A stretch of DNA of 64,000 nucleotides from Agrocybe praecox (GCA_964017145.1 OZ024851.1:124001-188000); one strand, 5' to 3'; positions 12,861-25,890 are shown, counted from the first letter of the stretch. Notes: generated from the letters alone by a model not told the origin. Program-made: numbers and translations.

Positions 12861-14580
12861 GTGCTAAACCAACGACAACTTAATATTTCTTTCTTCGTCA
12901 CGATGAGATTGAAACGCTGTATTTCTCATGACTCTCTTGTTGTCTTTTTCTCTCCTTCGCGATTGGTTACCCTTTTATACTATTAATCACTCTTTTCTTC
13001 TTGTCTCATCTTCGTCGTCTTTCTCCTCTCCAAGGCGCTGTGCTATTTTATATCTCGTCTTCTTTCCCTCTCGCGTTGTTTCTTAGTCGCAAAAGTGCAT
13101 GTTCTTGTCTTATCACTATCCCTCCGAGCTTGTACGCAGCGTCTTCTTCGGTATCGTCTGTCTCGTCGGATGAGCGTGCGCCCCCTCTTCCAAGGAAGAA
13201 GACACATCAATGCATCACCAGTCCTCGCCATCGACGATTTCGAACGACTCAATGGAACAAGTAGCTTTGGCGGCTGGACGAACGTCGACGATATCGAACT
13301 CAGAGCCCTGAGCGTTGGGCCCTTTCCGTTCTCATGTCGACCCTGTAGTTCCGAACACCGACTCTTCAGACCATTTTCCTGCTCAGCGGTCTCTTATGGA
13401 TCGTCCAAGCGGACCTTCACCGACACATCCGGACCGTAAACCACACCTGTCTTTACATAGTTTAACCTTGTTTCCTACGCCATCAAGAGAAGACAACCTG
13501 CGGGCTTTCGACGCGATTCGTGGTTCCTCGTCACCGACATCAATACCGCCACTGGGACGCGTTTTTCGCTCCAAGTCTCTGCATCAGCAAAGTCCTCCGT
13601 TGCCTCCACTCCAACCACCGCCTGGGAGAAGAAAACGCCCCGAAAGCATCTAAGTGCTCGGAAACGGCGAAGTGACTGTGAGGAGCTTGACGAGATGAAA
13701 ATTTCGCGTCGAGTATGGGTTCGCCACTTTCACCAAACGCGAATATTTAAACACCTTGGCACCATCGCATCGTCGTTATCAATTTCCTCGACATATCTCA
13801 CTAAAAACCTCTCAGTAATATTCAACACACAAGTGCGAGCTTACAGCCTAAACTTGAAACTTGAAGGTCTGAACGTGAACCTTGACAAGGCGAGGTACAA
13901 GGCGGAGGCAGGGCAAAACAAACGTGGATTTTTTCATAATCCTGTACGCTCAAGAAGTGGCGTCGAAGGCGAAGAGGAGGAAGGTCTCATGAGTCTTTCG
14001 GGACAAGGACGCCCATCCAATATTGGGCGTAAACGTTGGGGCGTTCCTGCGAGCGAACGGGACCAGATGGGCGTGTTTAATGACCTGGAGGTGCACGATT
14101 TACAAAGCGCGTCGCTGGTGGATATAGAAGATAATTCGAATAAATTGTATACTAGGGCCCGAAATTTCCTCGCATTTGTAATTTATATATGAACTTCGTC
14201 GTTCCATACATCCACGATTGGCAGGGCATACCGGGCGTCCATAATCCAGCCCTTCAGTATACTATGGTTCATCTATGGTGAGATTAAGTTAATTTATTTT
14301 TTCCAGTATGCTTCTGGTTTGGCTGCGAGTCAATGGAAGACTGACAAGAAGCAGTGTCTGCACAAAACTACGACCCGACAAAGTTTTCTTATTTTTGAGC
14401 TCGGTTCCTCCATTTTACTGGAATTGCGCTGGCTTAGAGGAGACGTTCAGTCACCATTCCGAACAACTCATCACCCACGCGCGTTATAACGCTATCCCAA
14501 CCGACCATACAATCAAGTCGTCCTCCACTTGCGCGCCAACGAAAACAAAAAGTGATTGGCCAACTTTCGAGTTTTTTCGA
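12861..14580. other. Unassigned stretch with short plus-strand frames
   Basis: Frames at 13315-13653 (Ser/Pro-rich) and 13695-14192 (165 codons, including KRWGVPASERDQMGVFNDLE) are open but match no family I know. They may be later parts of the decayed region upstream. No RNA gene is seen. Confidence 0.3.
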
Positions 14581-14621
14581 GGTTAATTGGCAATATTGAA
14601 TATATGAGCTTGATATGACTT

Positions 14622-15481
14622 TTACCTGAATGCTAAATCGGCTCTTTGAGTTTGTGCAGCTAAGGCGTGCGCTATTGTGAACCCAAGGAAAACTGGCAAG
14701 CGACTCAGAAAGATGACATCATATTTAATAGTGTTTGAGGACCCACCATACATGATGGACACAGTCCCAGCGTTGTCGCGAGTCACAAGTCTTGCGATAG
14801 GCACTCTGAGCAATATTTTGTCTAGCACGTACCCACAATATAACACGGCTTCGTGCATCTTCTGGGTCTCGCAAATTGGGTCGTAGGGTAGTATATCAAA
14901 TGCAACTTTGGGTCCAGTGACGCAGTGCACAGCCAGCATTGCGAGGAATATGAATATTATTATCAGGAATATTCCGACCCGAATATCTTTCTTGTAAAGA
15001 GCATAAACTTGTAGCGATCATACTGAGATGTGACTAGTTTTAAAGGCATGAAATATATATACGTACTCCGTAAAGCCAAAATAAAGTCGAGGGTCGCCAA
15101 CAAGGTACCCGTTGCGACGGTCTGGAAAAAGGACCAACGCTGACATGTTTCCTCCGGAATGCCCGGCGAGAAAGTAGCCCAAATACAAGGTACAAATTGA
15201 CACTATGTTTGAAACGTATCAGAGTTGTCGAAGGGGCAGAGAACATAAGACTACCTTTGTACAACGATGGCAAAATATTTAGAAAGCAAGTATGCTGCGA
15301 GGACCTTGTTGAAAGGTCTCCTGTATATTAGGATCAAGATAATTCCTATCAAATAGTGTAATGAAAATTGTGAAGCTAACCTCCAAATGAACTTGAGTTC
15401 GCCCGTAAAGGTAGCCGCATGTTCATATACGAGTACTGCCCACGGAGCCACTTGAAACATCCATGAGTCCCAGTGTGACAT
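14622..15481 (-). CDS. DUF6533-type membrane protein, copy A
   Basis: First of a tandem set of DUF6533-family membrane proteins, a fungal multi-helix family of unknown function. The exon at 15370-15481 encodes VAPWAVLVYEHAATFTGELK followed by FIWR. The next, near 15240-15320, encodes RPFNKVLAAYLLSKYFAIVV. This is the family signature: 'L-Y-Y-L-T-E-I-W' then 'K-L-L-RY'. Downstream exons give FPDRRNGYLVGDPRLYFGF (near 15100-15170) and a last open exon at 14622-14939. That exon carries AFDILPYDPICETQKMHEAV, which parallels the SVPYDIICDAHKTHTWVLYY exon of copy B, and VPIARLVTRDNAG, which parallels VPIAKLVTRDGAY deduced in B. Exact splice sites and the start are uncertain. Copy A is much more diverged than B is from C. 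Confidence 0.6.
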
Positions 15482-15815
15482 TCCTGAGAAAAAACTGCTT
15501 ACACGTAGCCGATTTTCTGATCATGATCCTACCAAGTAGAATAGGATCATCTGCAACAGAAATTTCGATAGACATTTACCATATGTAATATCGGAGAAGG
15601 TGGAAGATAAAGAAGAAGGAACTTTCGGTTTCACAACTTCCGATGTTATATACATCAAACAGTATGTACTAGTAAGTCGATTCGTGCACTGGCTACGTAC
15701 GTAAGGCTACTAGCTTCGGCATCTTCCTGTCCCTTAAAATCCTCTTTTACCCTGTTGAGGGTTGTATTTGAGGGTTCGGGAAGTCATGTGTGGGTACAAG
15801 GCGACTACGATGCTA

Positions 15816-17150
15816 CTAGGACCCCTGACCCAACACATCACGTACGTCGAGGAAGTCCAAGCTTAGCATGTCGAAGTCGGTTGCATTTGTCAATGATAAC
15901 ATAGAGCCTTCCCCATGCACTCCTCTGTTGCGAGGCATTTTGCGCATATTCATGATTATCCGACAACACTGTGATAGCAATTAGTCGCCATATATTTCTG
16001 ATTTGGCGCCCTATAATACATACCGCGATGGACAAAAAGGTAATCGGCCACCTATTTCTGACATGAGGGGTGACAAACAGCGCAGGATTCTCTACTCACA
16101 TGAAAGCTGTTTCTGCTTTAGAGATTTGTATGGTCATTGCGTAAGGAATTATTGAAGCGAATAATACTATTTCCGGATTGAGCATCTTAGGATATCAGAT
16201 TAATCTGGCAGAAGTTACTCACGGCATAATCCAGTCAGGACGTAAGCTCCGTCTCGTGTAACAAGTTTTGCGATAGGCACGCCCATGGCCACAAGGTTCC
16301 ACCTCCAAGCGGTCAGGAATCCGAGAGTGATGTGTACAGTCCATATAACAACCCTACGTGGATAGAGTAAGTTTCACTTCACAACGACTACTACTACTTA
16401 CCCATAGTATAAAACCCAAGTGTGTGTTTTATGAGCATCGCAAATGATGTCGTACGGAACAGAAACAATGATCTCTAGGCCCAACGCGACTCCAGCGAAG
16501 GACATGATAACAAATAAAAACACTAGTAATACACCGATTCTTTTGCTCTTCTCATGCAATGCGTAGACTGGGCATTCATTATCAATCAAGCTGCACTAAG
16601 TATGAATTTTAATTGAAAACCTACTCCGGAGCATCAAAATATAGTCGAGAGCAGCGAGGAGAACGCAAGCAGATCCCAACTGGAACCTGAACCATTTATG
16701 ACAAACGCGTTCCGACTCTACACGTCCTGAAAGTGGCCCCATCACTAGGAATAAATTTAGACTTGGATCAAAGTTTGTGAGATAGACGATAATAAGAGTT
16801 TAGCAGCAGTCTCTAGGCTTACCACTGTACGGTTATTCCAAAATATCTGGAGAATAAATAGGTGGCAAGGACGCTATTGAACGGTTTCCTATGTCGATGT
16901 ATACGTGTTATCCCCAACAATAAAGCTTTTGCGTTAATTTAAAAAGATATTTCATACCGCCATATATACTTGTATTCATCCTTGCAAGTCGTACCGTACT
17001 CATAAACCAGGACTACAACTGTAGCGACTGACTGACTTTATGAGTGTTTATGTATTGTATGCTCGTTGGCTATTTGGACTCACAAGTAGAGTATTTCCTG
17101 AACCGTGCGGTTCTGATGCGCACATCTTCATCAATATACAACAGTGGCAT
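15816..17150 (-). CDS. DUF6533-type membrane protein, copy B
   Basis: Likely intact DUF6533-family membrane protein. The chosen start is ATG at 17150 (MPLLYIDEDVRIRTARFRKYS). After an intron comes SVATVVVLVYEYGTTCKDEY with KYIWR, then KPFNSVLATYLFSRYFGITV. An exon giving LMGPLSGRVESERVCHKWFR follows, then VYALHEKSKRIGVLLVFLFV (near 16500-16570) and SVPYDIICDAHKTHTWVLYY. The next helix exon is PEIVLFASIIPYAMTIQISK, and the last exon gives RIIMNMRKMPRNR followed by a Ser/Asp-rich tail to TAG at 15816-15818. Introns are 50-70 nt. A second copy of this gene lies at 54134-56605, where it is broken by a transposon. That copy supplies the empty site for the insertion. Confidence 0.7.
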
Positions 17151-17998
17151 TCCGTGACAACAGGAGGACAGTCTGAGAAAGCGAAATCAGGAGGAATATC
17201 ATGGAATTTCTCACTAGCGCTTATATATATATATGAACATTCATAAATTTATTTATAGACTGACAGCGCGCCTGCGGCCCGCTCTGCTGAATATTAAACC
17301 TTGCGAATTTGCTGGTCTTATTCCGTTGATATTTAAATTTGGACAGCTCCGTGGTTTCATCTTCATCGAGAATATTGCGTCACTAATTTGACATGCAATA
17401 ACAATCACCAAGCGGTCTCATTGAACACGAGAGATAAGAACAAACATGGATAAAGATGACGGTATATATATACATAGCAAAGCGTTCAGGAACAGTCACT
17501 GATATTTCGCTGATAAGGGAAGATGGTTACAGGATAATCTAGAGTTGCTCGTACTGTACTGTGTGTACTGCCCCTATAAGCTGTTATAATTTCAGTCAGA
17601 CCCTTCCTCTAATGCATCACGTACGCTAACGAACTCTTCAACATCCTGGAGGTGTTCGTGAATGACAACACAACATTTTCGCCCGGTATGTCACTGTCGG
17701 AAGGCATCTTGGGCATATTCATGATTATCTGATAACAATGTTGTAATCATGAAATATCAATGGGTTGGTGACTGAAACAACACACATATCGCGACTAATA
17801 GCGAAGTGATCGGCCAGCTAAATTCATGCATGAATATTGGCAAGAACACGGGATGTTGTACTTACGTGAAGATGGTTTCCGCTCTGGAGACCTGTATATT
17901 CACAGCATGAGGAACTATAAAGACGAATCGGCGTATATTATCTCCTTACCATGTTCGGTGGCTCATTTCACCGTGGAAATTTGCAAAAAAACTCCATG
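15832..17998. repeat. Segmental duplication block 1, copy 1
   Basis: This block, with DUF6533 copy B and fragment B', is repeated in the same orientation at about 54140-57448. By eye the two agree at roughly nine bases in ten over long stretches, exons and introns alike. The homology starts at ACATCACGTACGTCGAGGA and ends at CTCCATGAA. Confidence 0.9.
17609..17997 (-). pseudogene. DUF6533 3' fragment (copy B')
   Basis: Only the last exons of a further DUF6533 paralogue are visible. One, near 17865-17945, reads RRFVFIVPHAVNIQVSRAET (compare SIIPYAMTIQISKAET in copy B). The last, at about 17609-17740, reads IIMNMPKMPSDSDIPGENVV and ends at TAG 17609-17611. The upstream part is missing. At about 17998 the sequence changes abruptly into a remnant with TTGGTAGATAAT repeats. 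The matching fragment C' is at 57057-57450. Confidence 0.6.
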
Positions 17999-18004
17999 AA
18001 GCTA

Positions 18005-18130
18005 TGAATAGATGTTGAATGGTTGAGAATCCACAGAGTTGGTAGATAATACGGCCAAGTTAGTAAAAAAATTGTAGTTTGTAGATAATCAACCAAAAGT
18101 TGGTAGACAATTCACGCCGTGTGGTGGACA
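18005..18130. repeat. Remnant with TTGGTAGATAAT-like repeats
   Basis: Five or so degenerate copies of a TTGGTRGAYAAT motif lie in one orientation. They resemble the right arm of the element at 58087-59329 (TTGGTGGATAAT). The remnant abuts the end of duplication block 1. Confidence 0.6.
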
Positions 18131-20400
18131 ATCCATTTATTACATGTTGATAATATGCAAAGGCTATCTATGTATCAATTTTTTTATTTGTGCGAACGGG
18201 CACTCATAATATTATGGTCGCCGGCAGAAATACACGAAAGGGTGTTGAGGCGGAGGACGCACACGCGCGCTTGGATATCCATAACCGTGGCCCATGAATA
18301 CCCGGACAATAAACATGAGCGAAGTACATCGTCGCCGATACGAGTTTAAGAGTAGGAAGAAGAACAGAAAAGAAAGAATTACAAAAAGAAAAGAAAGGAG
18401 GACAAGAACGCACGAGACAAGAAACGAAGTAAGAAAACCCCGAGTATGTACATACACGTCCATTCGCAAGAGTGCAGTGGGACTGATATCATGATACGAC
18501 GCAAGACGGGACGGAATTTCTCTATGAAAAGAAGAAAGATCATATAGGGGAGGAATAAACGGCAGCGATAGTGGAGTTGCGGGGTTGATAGAGCAACCCT
18601 GGGATAGACGCAAGGAGATGTAACAGGGGGGAAATCCATAGCCAACGACGCAGACAAGAAAGAGACCACGTGCATACTAGAATTCCTAATAACGGACACG
18701 GTGGAGTGACGGTAGTAAATAGGAAGCGGAAGGAGGGGGTACGAAGGGTGCAATACAAAAATCTGAAAGGGAAAGCGGCGACGACGAGGAGAGGAAGACG
18801 AGGACCACGGGATCGTAAAGCGGTCCGATGACGCTGCATAAAGGCCACAACGAACGACATTGACAGTGCAAGCAGACATTTTCAGCGCAGAGAAGCAGGG
18901 AACCCCTACAGGCATCCCAGTTCAACTCCATGCCATCCACTGGGAAGTTGAAACCCGTTCTCCGATTCAGCAGACATGCGCCAACAGTCGACGCCATCGC
19001 TGTCCAACCAATCGTTGATCCTCGATGTCAAGAGCCATTCTCCCCTGACGCACATAATTCGCACAACGTTCCCCGTTTCATGGTCTTGTCAAGCTCAGAT
19101 TAAAGCCCTCCACTCCACCCCCAGACACGGAATCCATCCGAACGTCCACCCACCCCCCCTGCCTCGAACAGTCCATCCCATCCGCATTGCGTGGCATATG
19201 AAACATGGAAAAACAGGCAAGTGCGCAATGGGGGTGTATACTATGCATATAAGGACCAGGACGCCGTGAAGGGGGGGGGGAGGCTCCCGTCGCCTGGAGA
19301 GAACATGACTCGTGGACTGCATAAGGTATAGCGAGAGGGTAGAGTCTGACGACACATTCATTGGTGATACTATGCGAGCTGGGGACACGCGTGGGTCTGC
19401 GTAGGTGGGAATGGATAGATCGGAAGTGTTCAACGACGCATTACGACGCGGAAAGACGAAAAGGCGCGCCAATCACGGAAGACCTCCAATCCAAACAATT
19501 GACTCCCATCCCGTCCCATCCATGCTAATGCATATGACACACCCACATCCGTTCTCCATCCATCCACCAAGTTTGTTCGCTAGTTTGACTCCCTGTCCAC
19601 AAAGCCCGACCGTCTATCCATCCAAATCCCGTGGATTCAGTTCTCTCTGCTCCATCTACCAGTGATTTCTCTATACCGTAGGGATCTATCCTCCTATTCA
19701 TATTCGAACCGAATCGAATCCCTACTGCTATTCCCTGATCCATCCATTCAGCTGTTCGTCCCCTGTTCCAAATTCCATGCGAGAGTGAAAAAGAAGGATG
19801 ACGACGAACATCATTGTAAACGACACCATATGGAGTCACCCAGAGGGTTTTGTCATACATCAAGGTAGTACTTTGCCAAAGAAAGACATAAAGGGGAATA
19901 GCAGAGAACGAGAGAAATGCGATCCAGAGCCACAGCCCGAGGACAAGGCAAAGAAAGCGCCAGGAAGGGAAGGATGGAAGCGACGGGAAAGGCAGAGAAG
20001 ACGAATCGTCCATCAGAAAAGAAAAAAGGGCAGTACGGAGGACGCGCGTGGATAGCTCCCTAATAACAGGATAACGGACTCGACAGGGATTCAAATATTC
20101 ACACTTTAATTCGACTTATATATGCCACACAGTTTTAGCAGAGAAAATAATCAAGCAAGCAAGGACATAAAGGAAAGAACAAAAGCGGTGGAGAGAGAAG
20201 AATGTACCACACACGGATATATACGCAGTGCGTCGACGATCATCTATATAAAAGACGGAGAAGAAACGACGTTGAACAAGTCCCAGCGTGGATGAGGGAA
20301 GGGTAACGAGCGAAACAAATAATCCAATGAGGACGTACCAGGTGAAGATGGAGGAAAGAGAGTGTACTACAAATGGAAATGTTTTGTCTGTAATTAAAAA
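18131..20400. other. Unassigned purine-rich stretch
   Basis: The plus strand is rich in A and G from about 18320 to 18800, so long open frames appear on the minus strand (18212-18915). These are Ser/Phe/Leu/Arg-rich and look like composition effects. A frame at 19798-20055 is Lys/Arg/Glu-rich. I recognise no gene. Confidence 0.35.
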
Positions 20401-20409
20401 TGATATATG

Positions 20410-21540
20410 TTAGTTCCAAAGTTTTCGAGTGAACATCAAGATGCTTACCTGGCGCTGCACTTGAGACAAGGAAGCCCACCCGCTCAGATGACCCTTCGGC
20501 GATTCAGCTGCTGCTGCTGCTGCAGGGAGCGATTCGTTATGGATCATGGTTGTAGCTGCTGGTAACGCAAATGTCAGTAATGTATAACTACCACTCATTA
20601 GAAGAAAACGACTCGTACCTCGTCCCGATATCGATCAACTTTCTTCGCTCATGTTCGCCATTTGTGTTCAAAGAAGGCCTAACGGGATTCACATCCGCTT
20701 GATTGACAGGTGACATGATGCGATCATTGACAGCTGTCACGTCCCTATTGCCAGGACTAACGTGTCTGTTTTCTCTGCCTTCCATACCGTCACTTGCAAC
20801 CTCGCTTAACTGGGAACCTGCGCCTGGAATCGTATAATCCAGGTTCTGTCTCTGCTCCAGATGTCCCTTTTACACCCGCTATGTTTTTCTCTGGAGAGCA
20901 GCGGGTAGCATAGTTTGATTCTCATGCACCCCTTGTTCATATTCGTGACTCGTACACATTAACGCTGGATCAATCGAGAGCCCTGCCTCTTGCTGATTAG
21001 GAAGCGGTGAAGGCGGAGATGTAGGCCCTCCTGGTGCGTTGACCATTCGTTGTGGAATCCTATAAACCTCATATTCATCGTCATCACGATCTAGGTTACT
21101 GGCAGGCTCGCGTTGGTTTGAATCGACGGTGGTTGGCTGCCTGTGATGAGTGGACGCAGTGGGATTGGCATCATTAGATGTGGCATCCGTGTCTGTTGAA
21201 CTCATGCGTATATTATCTCGGGATTGCAGGGGCGCACACGCAGGGCCGGAAAGGATTGTTGATGCAGACATGGGATGACGAGCCACTGGGTAAGTTGTCT
21301 CACTGGAACTCACGCGCACAGTTTGCACAACAGAACTGAATGCTTTGCCAACAGGCCAACCAGCGACAAGAACCCGTACGCAGCATCACTTGCCCAGGTA
21401 CCTATACCTGTACGTGCACCCACCTGCCCTAGCTTACGCCGCTGTCCATCCACGCCGGACCATCCCCAAGTTTGAACCGTATTCGTTCCTGCAGACCATG
21501 GGAGAGGGCGAAGTTTAGGAAGTTCACACTCGGTCTGCAT
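20410..21540 (-). CDS. Hypothetical protein, disordered, multi-exon
   Basis: Adjacent minus-strand frames could join into one gene. 21310-21540 begins MQTECELPKLRPLPWSAGTN. 20879-21300 is Ser/Thr/Pro-rich with DRDDDEYEVYRIPQRMVNAP. 20588-20785 includes SPVNQADVNPVRPSLNTN. 20410-20560 contains an Ala run. Possible GT-AG junctions exist, for example an acceptor near 21300. I recognise no domain, and composition suggests an intrinsically disordered protein. The splice model is a guess. Confidence 0.3.
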
Positions 21541-21903
21541 AGTCAGTGGGGAGAGGAGTCGCGGCGGAGTTGATCAGGAGTGGTAATGTGGACAGTACCA
21601 TTAGGAATTGAGGGAAATCGATGTTTTGAAGGTATGTTTTTTTACTCTTATGTTTTCCTTTCTTTATGTATGGGCCATGGGCCATCATCGATTCATAATT
21701 TCATTCCCCTGCTTTCAATACTATCGTTCACATTTTTAATATCTTTCATTCCTTGTGTCATTTCTATTTACGCTTTTTTTTGTGTGCCAGCATTTGTGGT
21801 GGAGGAGCTGCTACCTTCCTCTGCTTGCTGCCATAAATCTTTTCATATCAATTTCTATTTTACGCATCGCCGCCGCCGTTCTATTTAACCTATTTTACTG
21901 ACT

Positions 21904-24062
21904 AATCTCGATTCTCTTTTCTCCTCTCACAGACGCTCAAATAATCAAACATTGTCTGACTATACGACGTTACCGAAACCGACAAATACATGAACATAAT
22001 CCTCAAATACGGCCCTGGAGGGGAACTATTCGACCACATCCTCGCGTACCTATATCTGCGCGAAAAGGTGCAGCCCAACTCTTCTCCAAACTCATCTCGG
22101 GTGTCTGGTGCATTTACTAAAAAGAGAATCGTACATCTCAGAGCGCAGAGCCATCTTTCGAGGGCGAGGTGCGAGAGGTCCGCGTTGTCCAACGCTGCCC
22201 CACCGCTTGTTACCACCGCCGTCGCTGGTCATACCAGCACCAGCACCAGCACCAGCACCAGCACCACACCCACTCGCCATCGAGCCTCACTTCTCCACCC
22301 TCTGGCGTTTCTAAGCCTGCTGGCAATAAAACGCAGCCACCTACACCACAGAAATTCGTCAGCTCTGCTGCGTTGGGTCTGAGCGAACACGATCCGCTCG
22401 CGTTTGTTATTAGAGCTGCTTCGACTTCCGATGCTACCGCGGCTTGCAGCACCCTCGCCACCTGGTCAATCCCCTGGCGAGAAAGGCGACAAGGAGAGGA
22501 AAGCACGTGGTGTTTGGGAATACTATCCAGGTCGAATGCGATTCGGAACCCAAGGAACATGAGTGGGTGTATGCACAAATAATCTACTAGTCCATAGAGA
22601 ATGGAACTAGAGTGCTACAGACAAGAAGGCCGTACCTGGCCTGCCTCCTTCAGCAGCACCAGCACCAGCACCAGCACCGCCAGCTTATCATGCACCTGCG
22701 GTTCCGACTGCACCGGTGCTTGTGACGCTTCCTCCTGTTCAGATTCCAGCGACGACAACTCCGGCTGTTCCTGCCGTATCTGACGTTTCCGTCTGCTGGA
22801 GCAGACTTCAATGTTTTTTTGGTTAATAAAGCCCAAGGAGCGGTCCGCAAGAAGAGGAAGTCGAGCATCGATATGATCGGCCTTCGGAAGGTCCTTCGTG
22901 ACAAAGATGCTGGAGCCAACGCGAAAGAGGGAAGTGGAAGTCCTAGTATCAGTGCTACGTCGAGGTGGCACTGCTTCTGGTGCATCGCAGGCTGATTCGT
23001 CGATGGATACGACGAATGATCGAGAAAGGAAGGAAGAGACGAAGGAGAGGAGAAAGAGGGAGGAGAAAGAAGGGAGGGAGACAGAAGGAAAGGAAAGGAA
23101 AGGAAAAGGGTACAGGTGGAAGTGGAAGGAGGAAGATGTACCCTGAGGCCTGAGGGTGGTACCACCGCCGTACCAGCTACAGCTAAGAACGGCAACGCGA
23201 GTTACAACCCGCACCAATGCCTACATCTGTGCCATCCCCACCAGGTGCAGCGCATTCGACCTCCACAAACTCCAACACATCTGCATTTTTATTGAACTCT
23301 GCGGCTCCTTCTAGTGCTTCGTCTCCAACTGTGAACTCGGCCACATCCTCGCCTCCTCCGCAGGATTTTGACGTTGTGCTGATGACGGCGAGCGAGAGGG
23401 ATGACGGGCAGGCATTGACGAGCAAGACGAAGAAGGTTATGCAGTGGCTAAGGAACAAGTCAAAGGGCAGAGAAAATCTTGCGCCTTCGTATCCTGTTAT
23501 TCCTGGCACGGAGGACTCGGGTGTCGATCAAGACATTACGCCCATCCTGACGCAGACACCTATTGCGAATAGGTACAAGAGCATCGCCGTCTACTGGCCA
23601 GGCGAGAAGGATGGCAAGGAACAGCAGAACCTTGTTGCTCCTGCTGTTCAGGTGGTGGTTACCACTTCAACTTTGAGGAAGGATGCAGTCGTTATTCCGT
23701 CTAGTCCAGCACGAAGAACCATCAGGGTTGGCTGCAATCACTATGATGGGCAGTTCAGCTGCCAACGGCGTCTTGTTAATGAGGCAGTCGTTCCATGTCG
23801 CATCGGGTGTTCCTCCCGCATCGTCAGTAGCGTCATCCTACCCCTCAAATACACTGGCATTCGATGACAATCATTCCGTTATCGATGGCGAACCTCTTCC
23901 CTCAACTGTTGGGCTTGTGGCATTTTCCAGCGTCGGCCCATAACGCCTGTCATGTCGCTTGGACATGGGGCATTCCCTTTGACCGCCGGCTCTGTCTCTA
24001 CCGCGGTTGGATGGGCATTGGTGATCCATCGCAGGACGCTGGAGAGCAAACTTTAAAACTTT
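21904..24062 (+). pseudogene. Decayed Kin4-like (CAMK) protein kinase gene
   Basis: After a possible acceptor near 21932 the frame reads TDKYMNIILKYGPGGELFDH and ILAYLYLREK, the hinge and alpha-D/E region of a CAMKL-type kinase. A frame change is then needed to read AAQLFSKLISGVWCIY, followed by a TAA, and another change for KKRIVH, where the catalytic HRD loop should follow. The remaining catalytic domain (DFG, APE) is not found. Downstream are Ala/Pro repeats (CAGCAC microsatellites near 22232 and 22650), RKKRKSSIDMIGLRKVLRDK near 22850 and TSKTKKVMQWLRNKSKGREN near 23420. The last two resemble the C-terminal regions I associate with basidiomycete Kin4 kinases. With several frame breaks and a missing catalytic core, no active kinase can be made. 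The Kin4 assignment is tentative; the kinase assignment is solid. Confidence 0.65.
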
Positions 24063-24581
24063 GAAGTGTGGTTCAGCGTCGTGCTGACGAGGTTGGATAG
24101 GCTGAATGATACGTATAGTTTGGATATAGAGAGCTGAAGGGAAATTCGAGGATTTACTCTGAGGCAGTAAGTGTTCTTTTCTCTTTTTTTCGTTCTCTTC
24201 GATCCGCATTTGTTGCTGGTGTCGAGACTGGGCTCGTGTATCAACGCCTGGTATCTTCTTAATTTTTCTCGTGTTCTTACTCTTTGAGATTCACTCTTTC
24301 GTTCAGCATGAAAGCAAAGAGATTATGATGTTCGTGCACTATCTAGCATATGATTATTTTAAATATAGAATAGAATACGCTGCGAAGTAAGCGAGTGGGC
24401 AAAAGCACGAAGTGCTCTCCGGCCACCCCTAAGATATCTTTGTGAAAAAGGGCAATGAGACGAAAAGCGACACCCAAATAATCAAAGGAGTCTAATGACG
24501 CGGCGAGTGAGTCTCGTTACCCAATTTTAGGAAAGACGACTGGGGTTGCTTACCCAATAGCGCAGCAAATTTGAAATTAAG
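24063..24581. other. Left flank of the DIRS-like element
   Basis: No gene is seen. It should contain the element's terminal repeat next to the recombinase end, but I could not define an inverted repeat partner on the right side (29600-29870). Confidence 0.35.
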
Positions 24582-25890
24582 TTATCGCACTGGTGGCATG
24601 GTATAACGAATGAATTTGTCATAAAAGGCTGTATTTTCTTGAATGTATGGGGCGAGTATAAGTGCATGCTTTCGCAAATATGTCAGGAAAGCATCACTAG
24701 CCCATCGTCCTTTTGTCTTCATAACATCGAAGGGCATGCCGCGCAATAAATACTCGAGGACAGAGCCGATGCGTATACCATGGCCCTGTAAGGGCTCCAG
24801 TTTTGCCGCACGTGCAGCTTTTGCCAAACATTCAATGAGTTTTCTTTTGGTGAGAGGCTGGAGACCGGAACCGTTGCTCTTGCGATAGGCGAAAAGGTGG
24901 TCAGTGTTGGTGGGCTTGTTGACCCGAAGATGATTTTCCAGGGCCTCGTCGGGGTCGGTAGGACCACTCTGCTTTGCCCAGTAAACATCCTCCCCATCCA
25001 GTGTTGTCTTGGAGCGCGGAAGGTGAAGCACCGTGACTCGTAAACCATTTCTGTCCTGGTCATGGGATAAATGGCTGCGTGTGACGTGACGGGAAGCATC
25101 AAAGCCATCCAGTTTTGGCACCGTAAATTCTCCAACCCGCGTGGATGCATAAAAGCATGAAGTTAAACAGGCAAACACGGCTGCATCCAAAGGGATTGTT
25201 AAGTCAAGGTGGTTCCGTAAGGCCGCTATAAAGTCAACAGTGTATGGACGCCTCTTTTTGCGCTTTGATGATGGAGGTGAAAGCTTGTCCGCAGCTCGCA
25301 GCAATGTATCCATTTCGTCCCGGTTCATCACCCATGAGATCCTATGTAAAAGGTGCCATGCACGAACCCCATATAAGTAATTTGATATAGTTTTCCCTGA
25401 GTATGATGCTGCAAGGCTGGAAACAAATGCGGAAAGAAGGTCTTGGGATGCAGGAGCTCTGTCCATCTCAGCAATATTGCGTGAATCGCAGAAAACATGG
25501 TAGATGAGAAGTCCTGCTCCGTACGTAGCCTGTGTGTCAATTTCCCAAGCTCGGGACATCACGGAAATGACACGCTCAACATCATCCTGCGTGAGACCAG
25601 ATATTTCTTGGTTTGATGAGGCAGAGCGTGGACGCCAGAGCCGTAGACGATCACGACCATGACAGTGTGGGCGCAAATCTGAATCCCGAAGTTGTAAGTT
25701 GCGTGGATATGGGGCTGGTCGTCGTTGAGAGCTGGTGGAGGGTTCGGGCAAATCAACATCCCGTTGCTTTCCAGGTCTAGTTGTGGGAGCCCTTGATGAG
25801 CGCATCATTCTCTGCTCGTCGAGTTTGCTGCATTTGGGTGTCTCTACCGCAGCTTCTGCCCTGATGTTCTCTTTCCTTTGATATAATTCC
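24582..25890 (-). CDS. Tyrosine recombinase of DIRS-like element
   Basis: The recombinase part of the frame that ends at 24582. An N-terminal SAM-like helical region (GLTQDDVERVISVMSRAWEI, near 25590) is followed by the catalytic domain. The first Arg is in CFYASTRVGEFTV (near 25140), the His-x-x-Arg is in GHGIRIGSVLEY (near 24770), and a Trp and Tyr lie in GRWASDAFLTYLRKH (near 24670). These fit the R..HxxR..W/H..Y pattern of tyrosine recombinases, which would insert the circular or linear DNA intermediate. The same frame stays open upstream to 28004, across the whole RT gene. The true start is unclear and may be near 25890, just before the RT stop at 25777. Confidence 0.8.

Noticed and set aside
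18212..18915. Long minus-strand frames of 130-180 codons
   Set aside because: They are Ser/Phe/Leu/Arg-rich translations of a purine-rich tract, open in several frames at once, with no family motif.
23640..23870. KA1 domain at the end of the kinase pseudogene
   Set aside because: I looked for the expected KA1 pattern in all three plus frames and did not find it.
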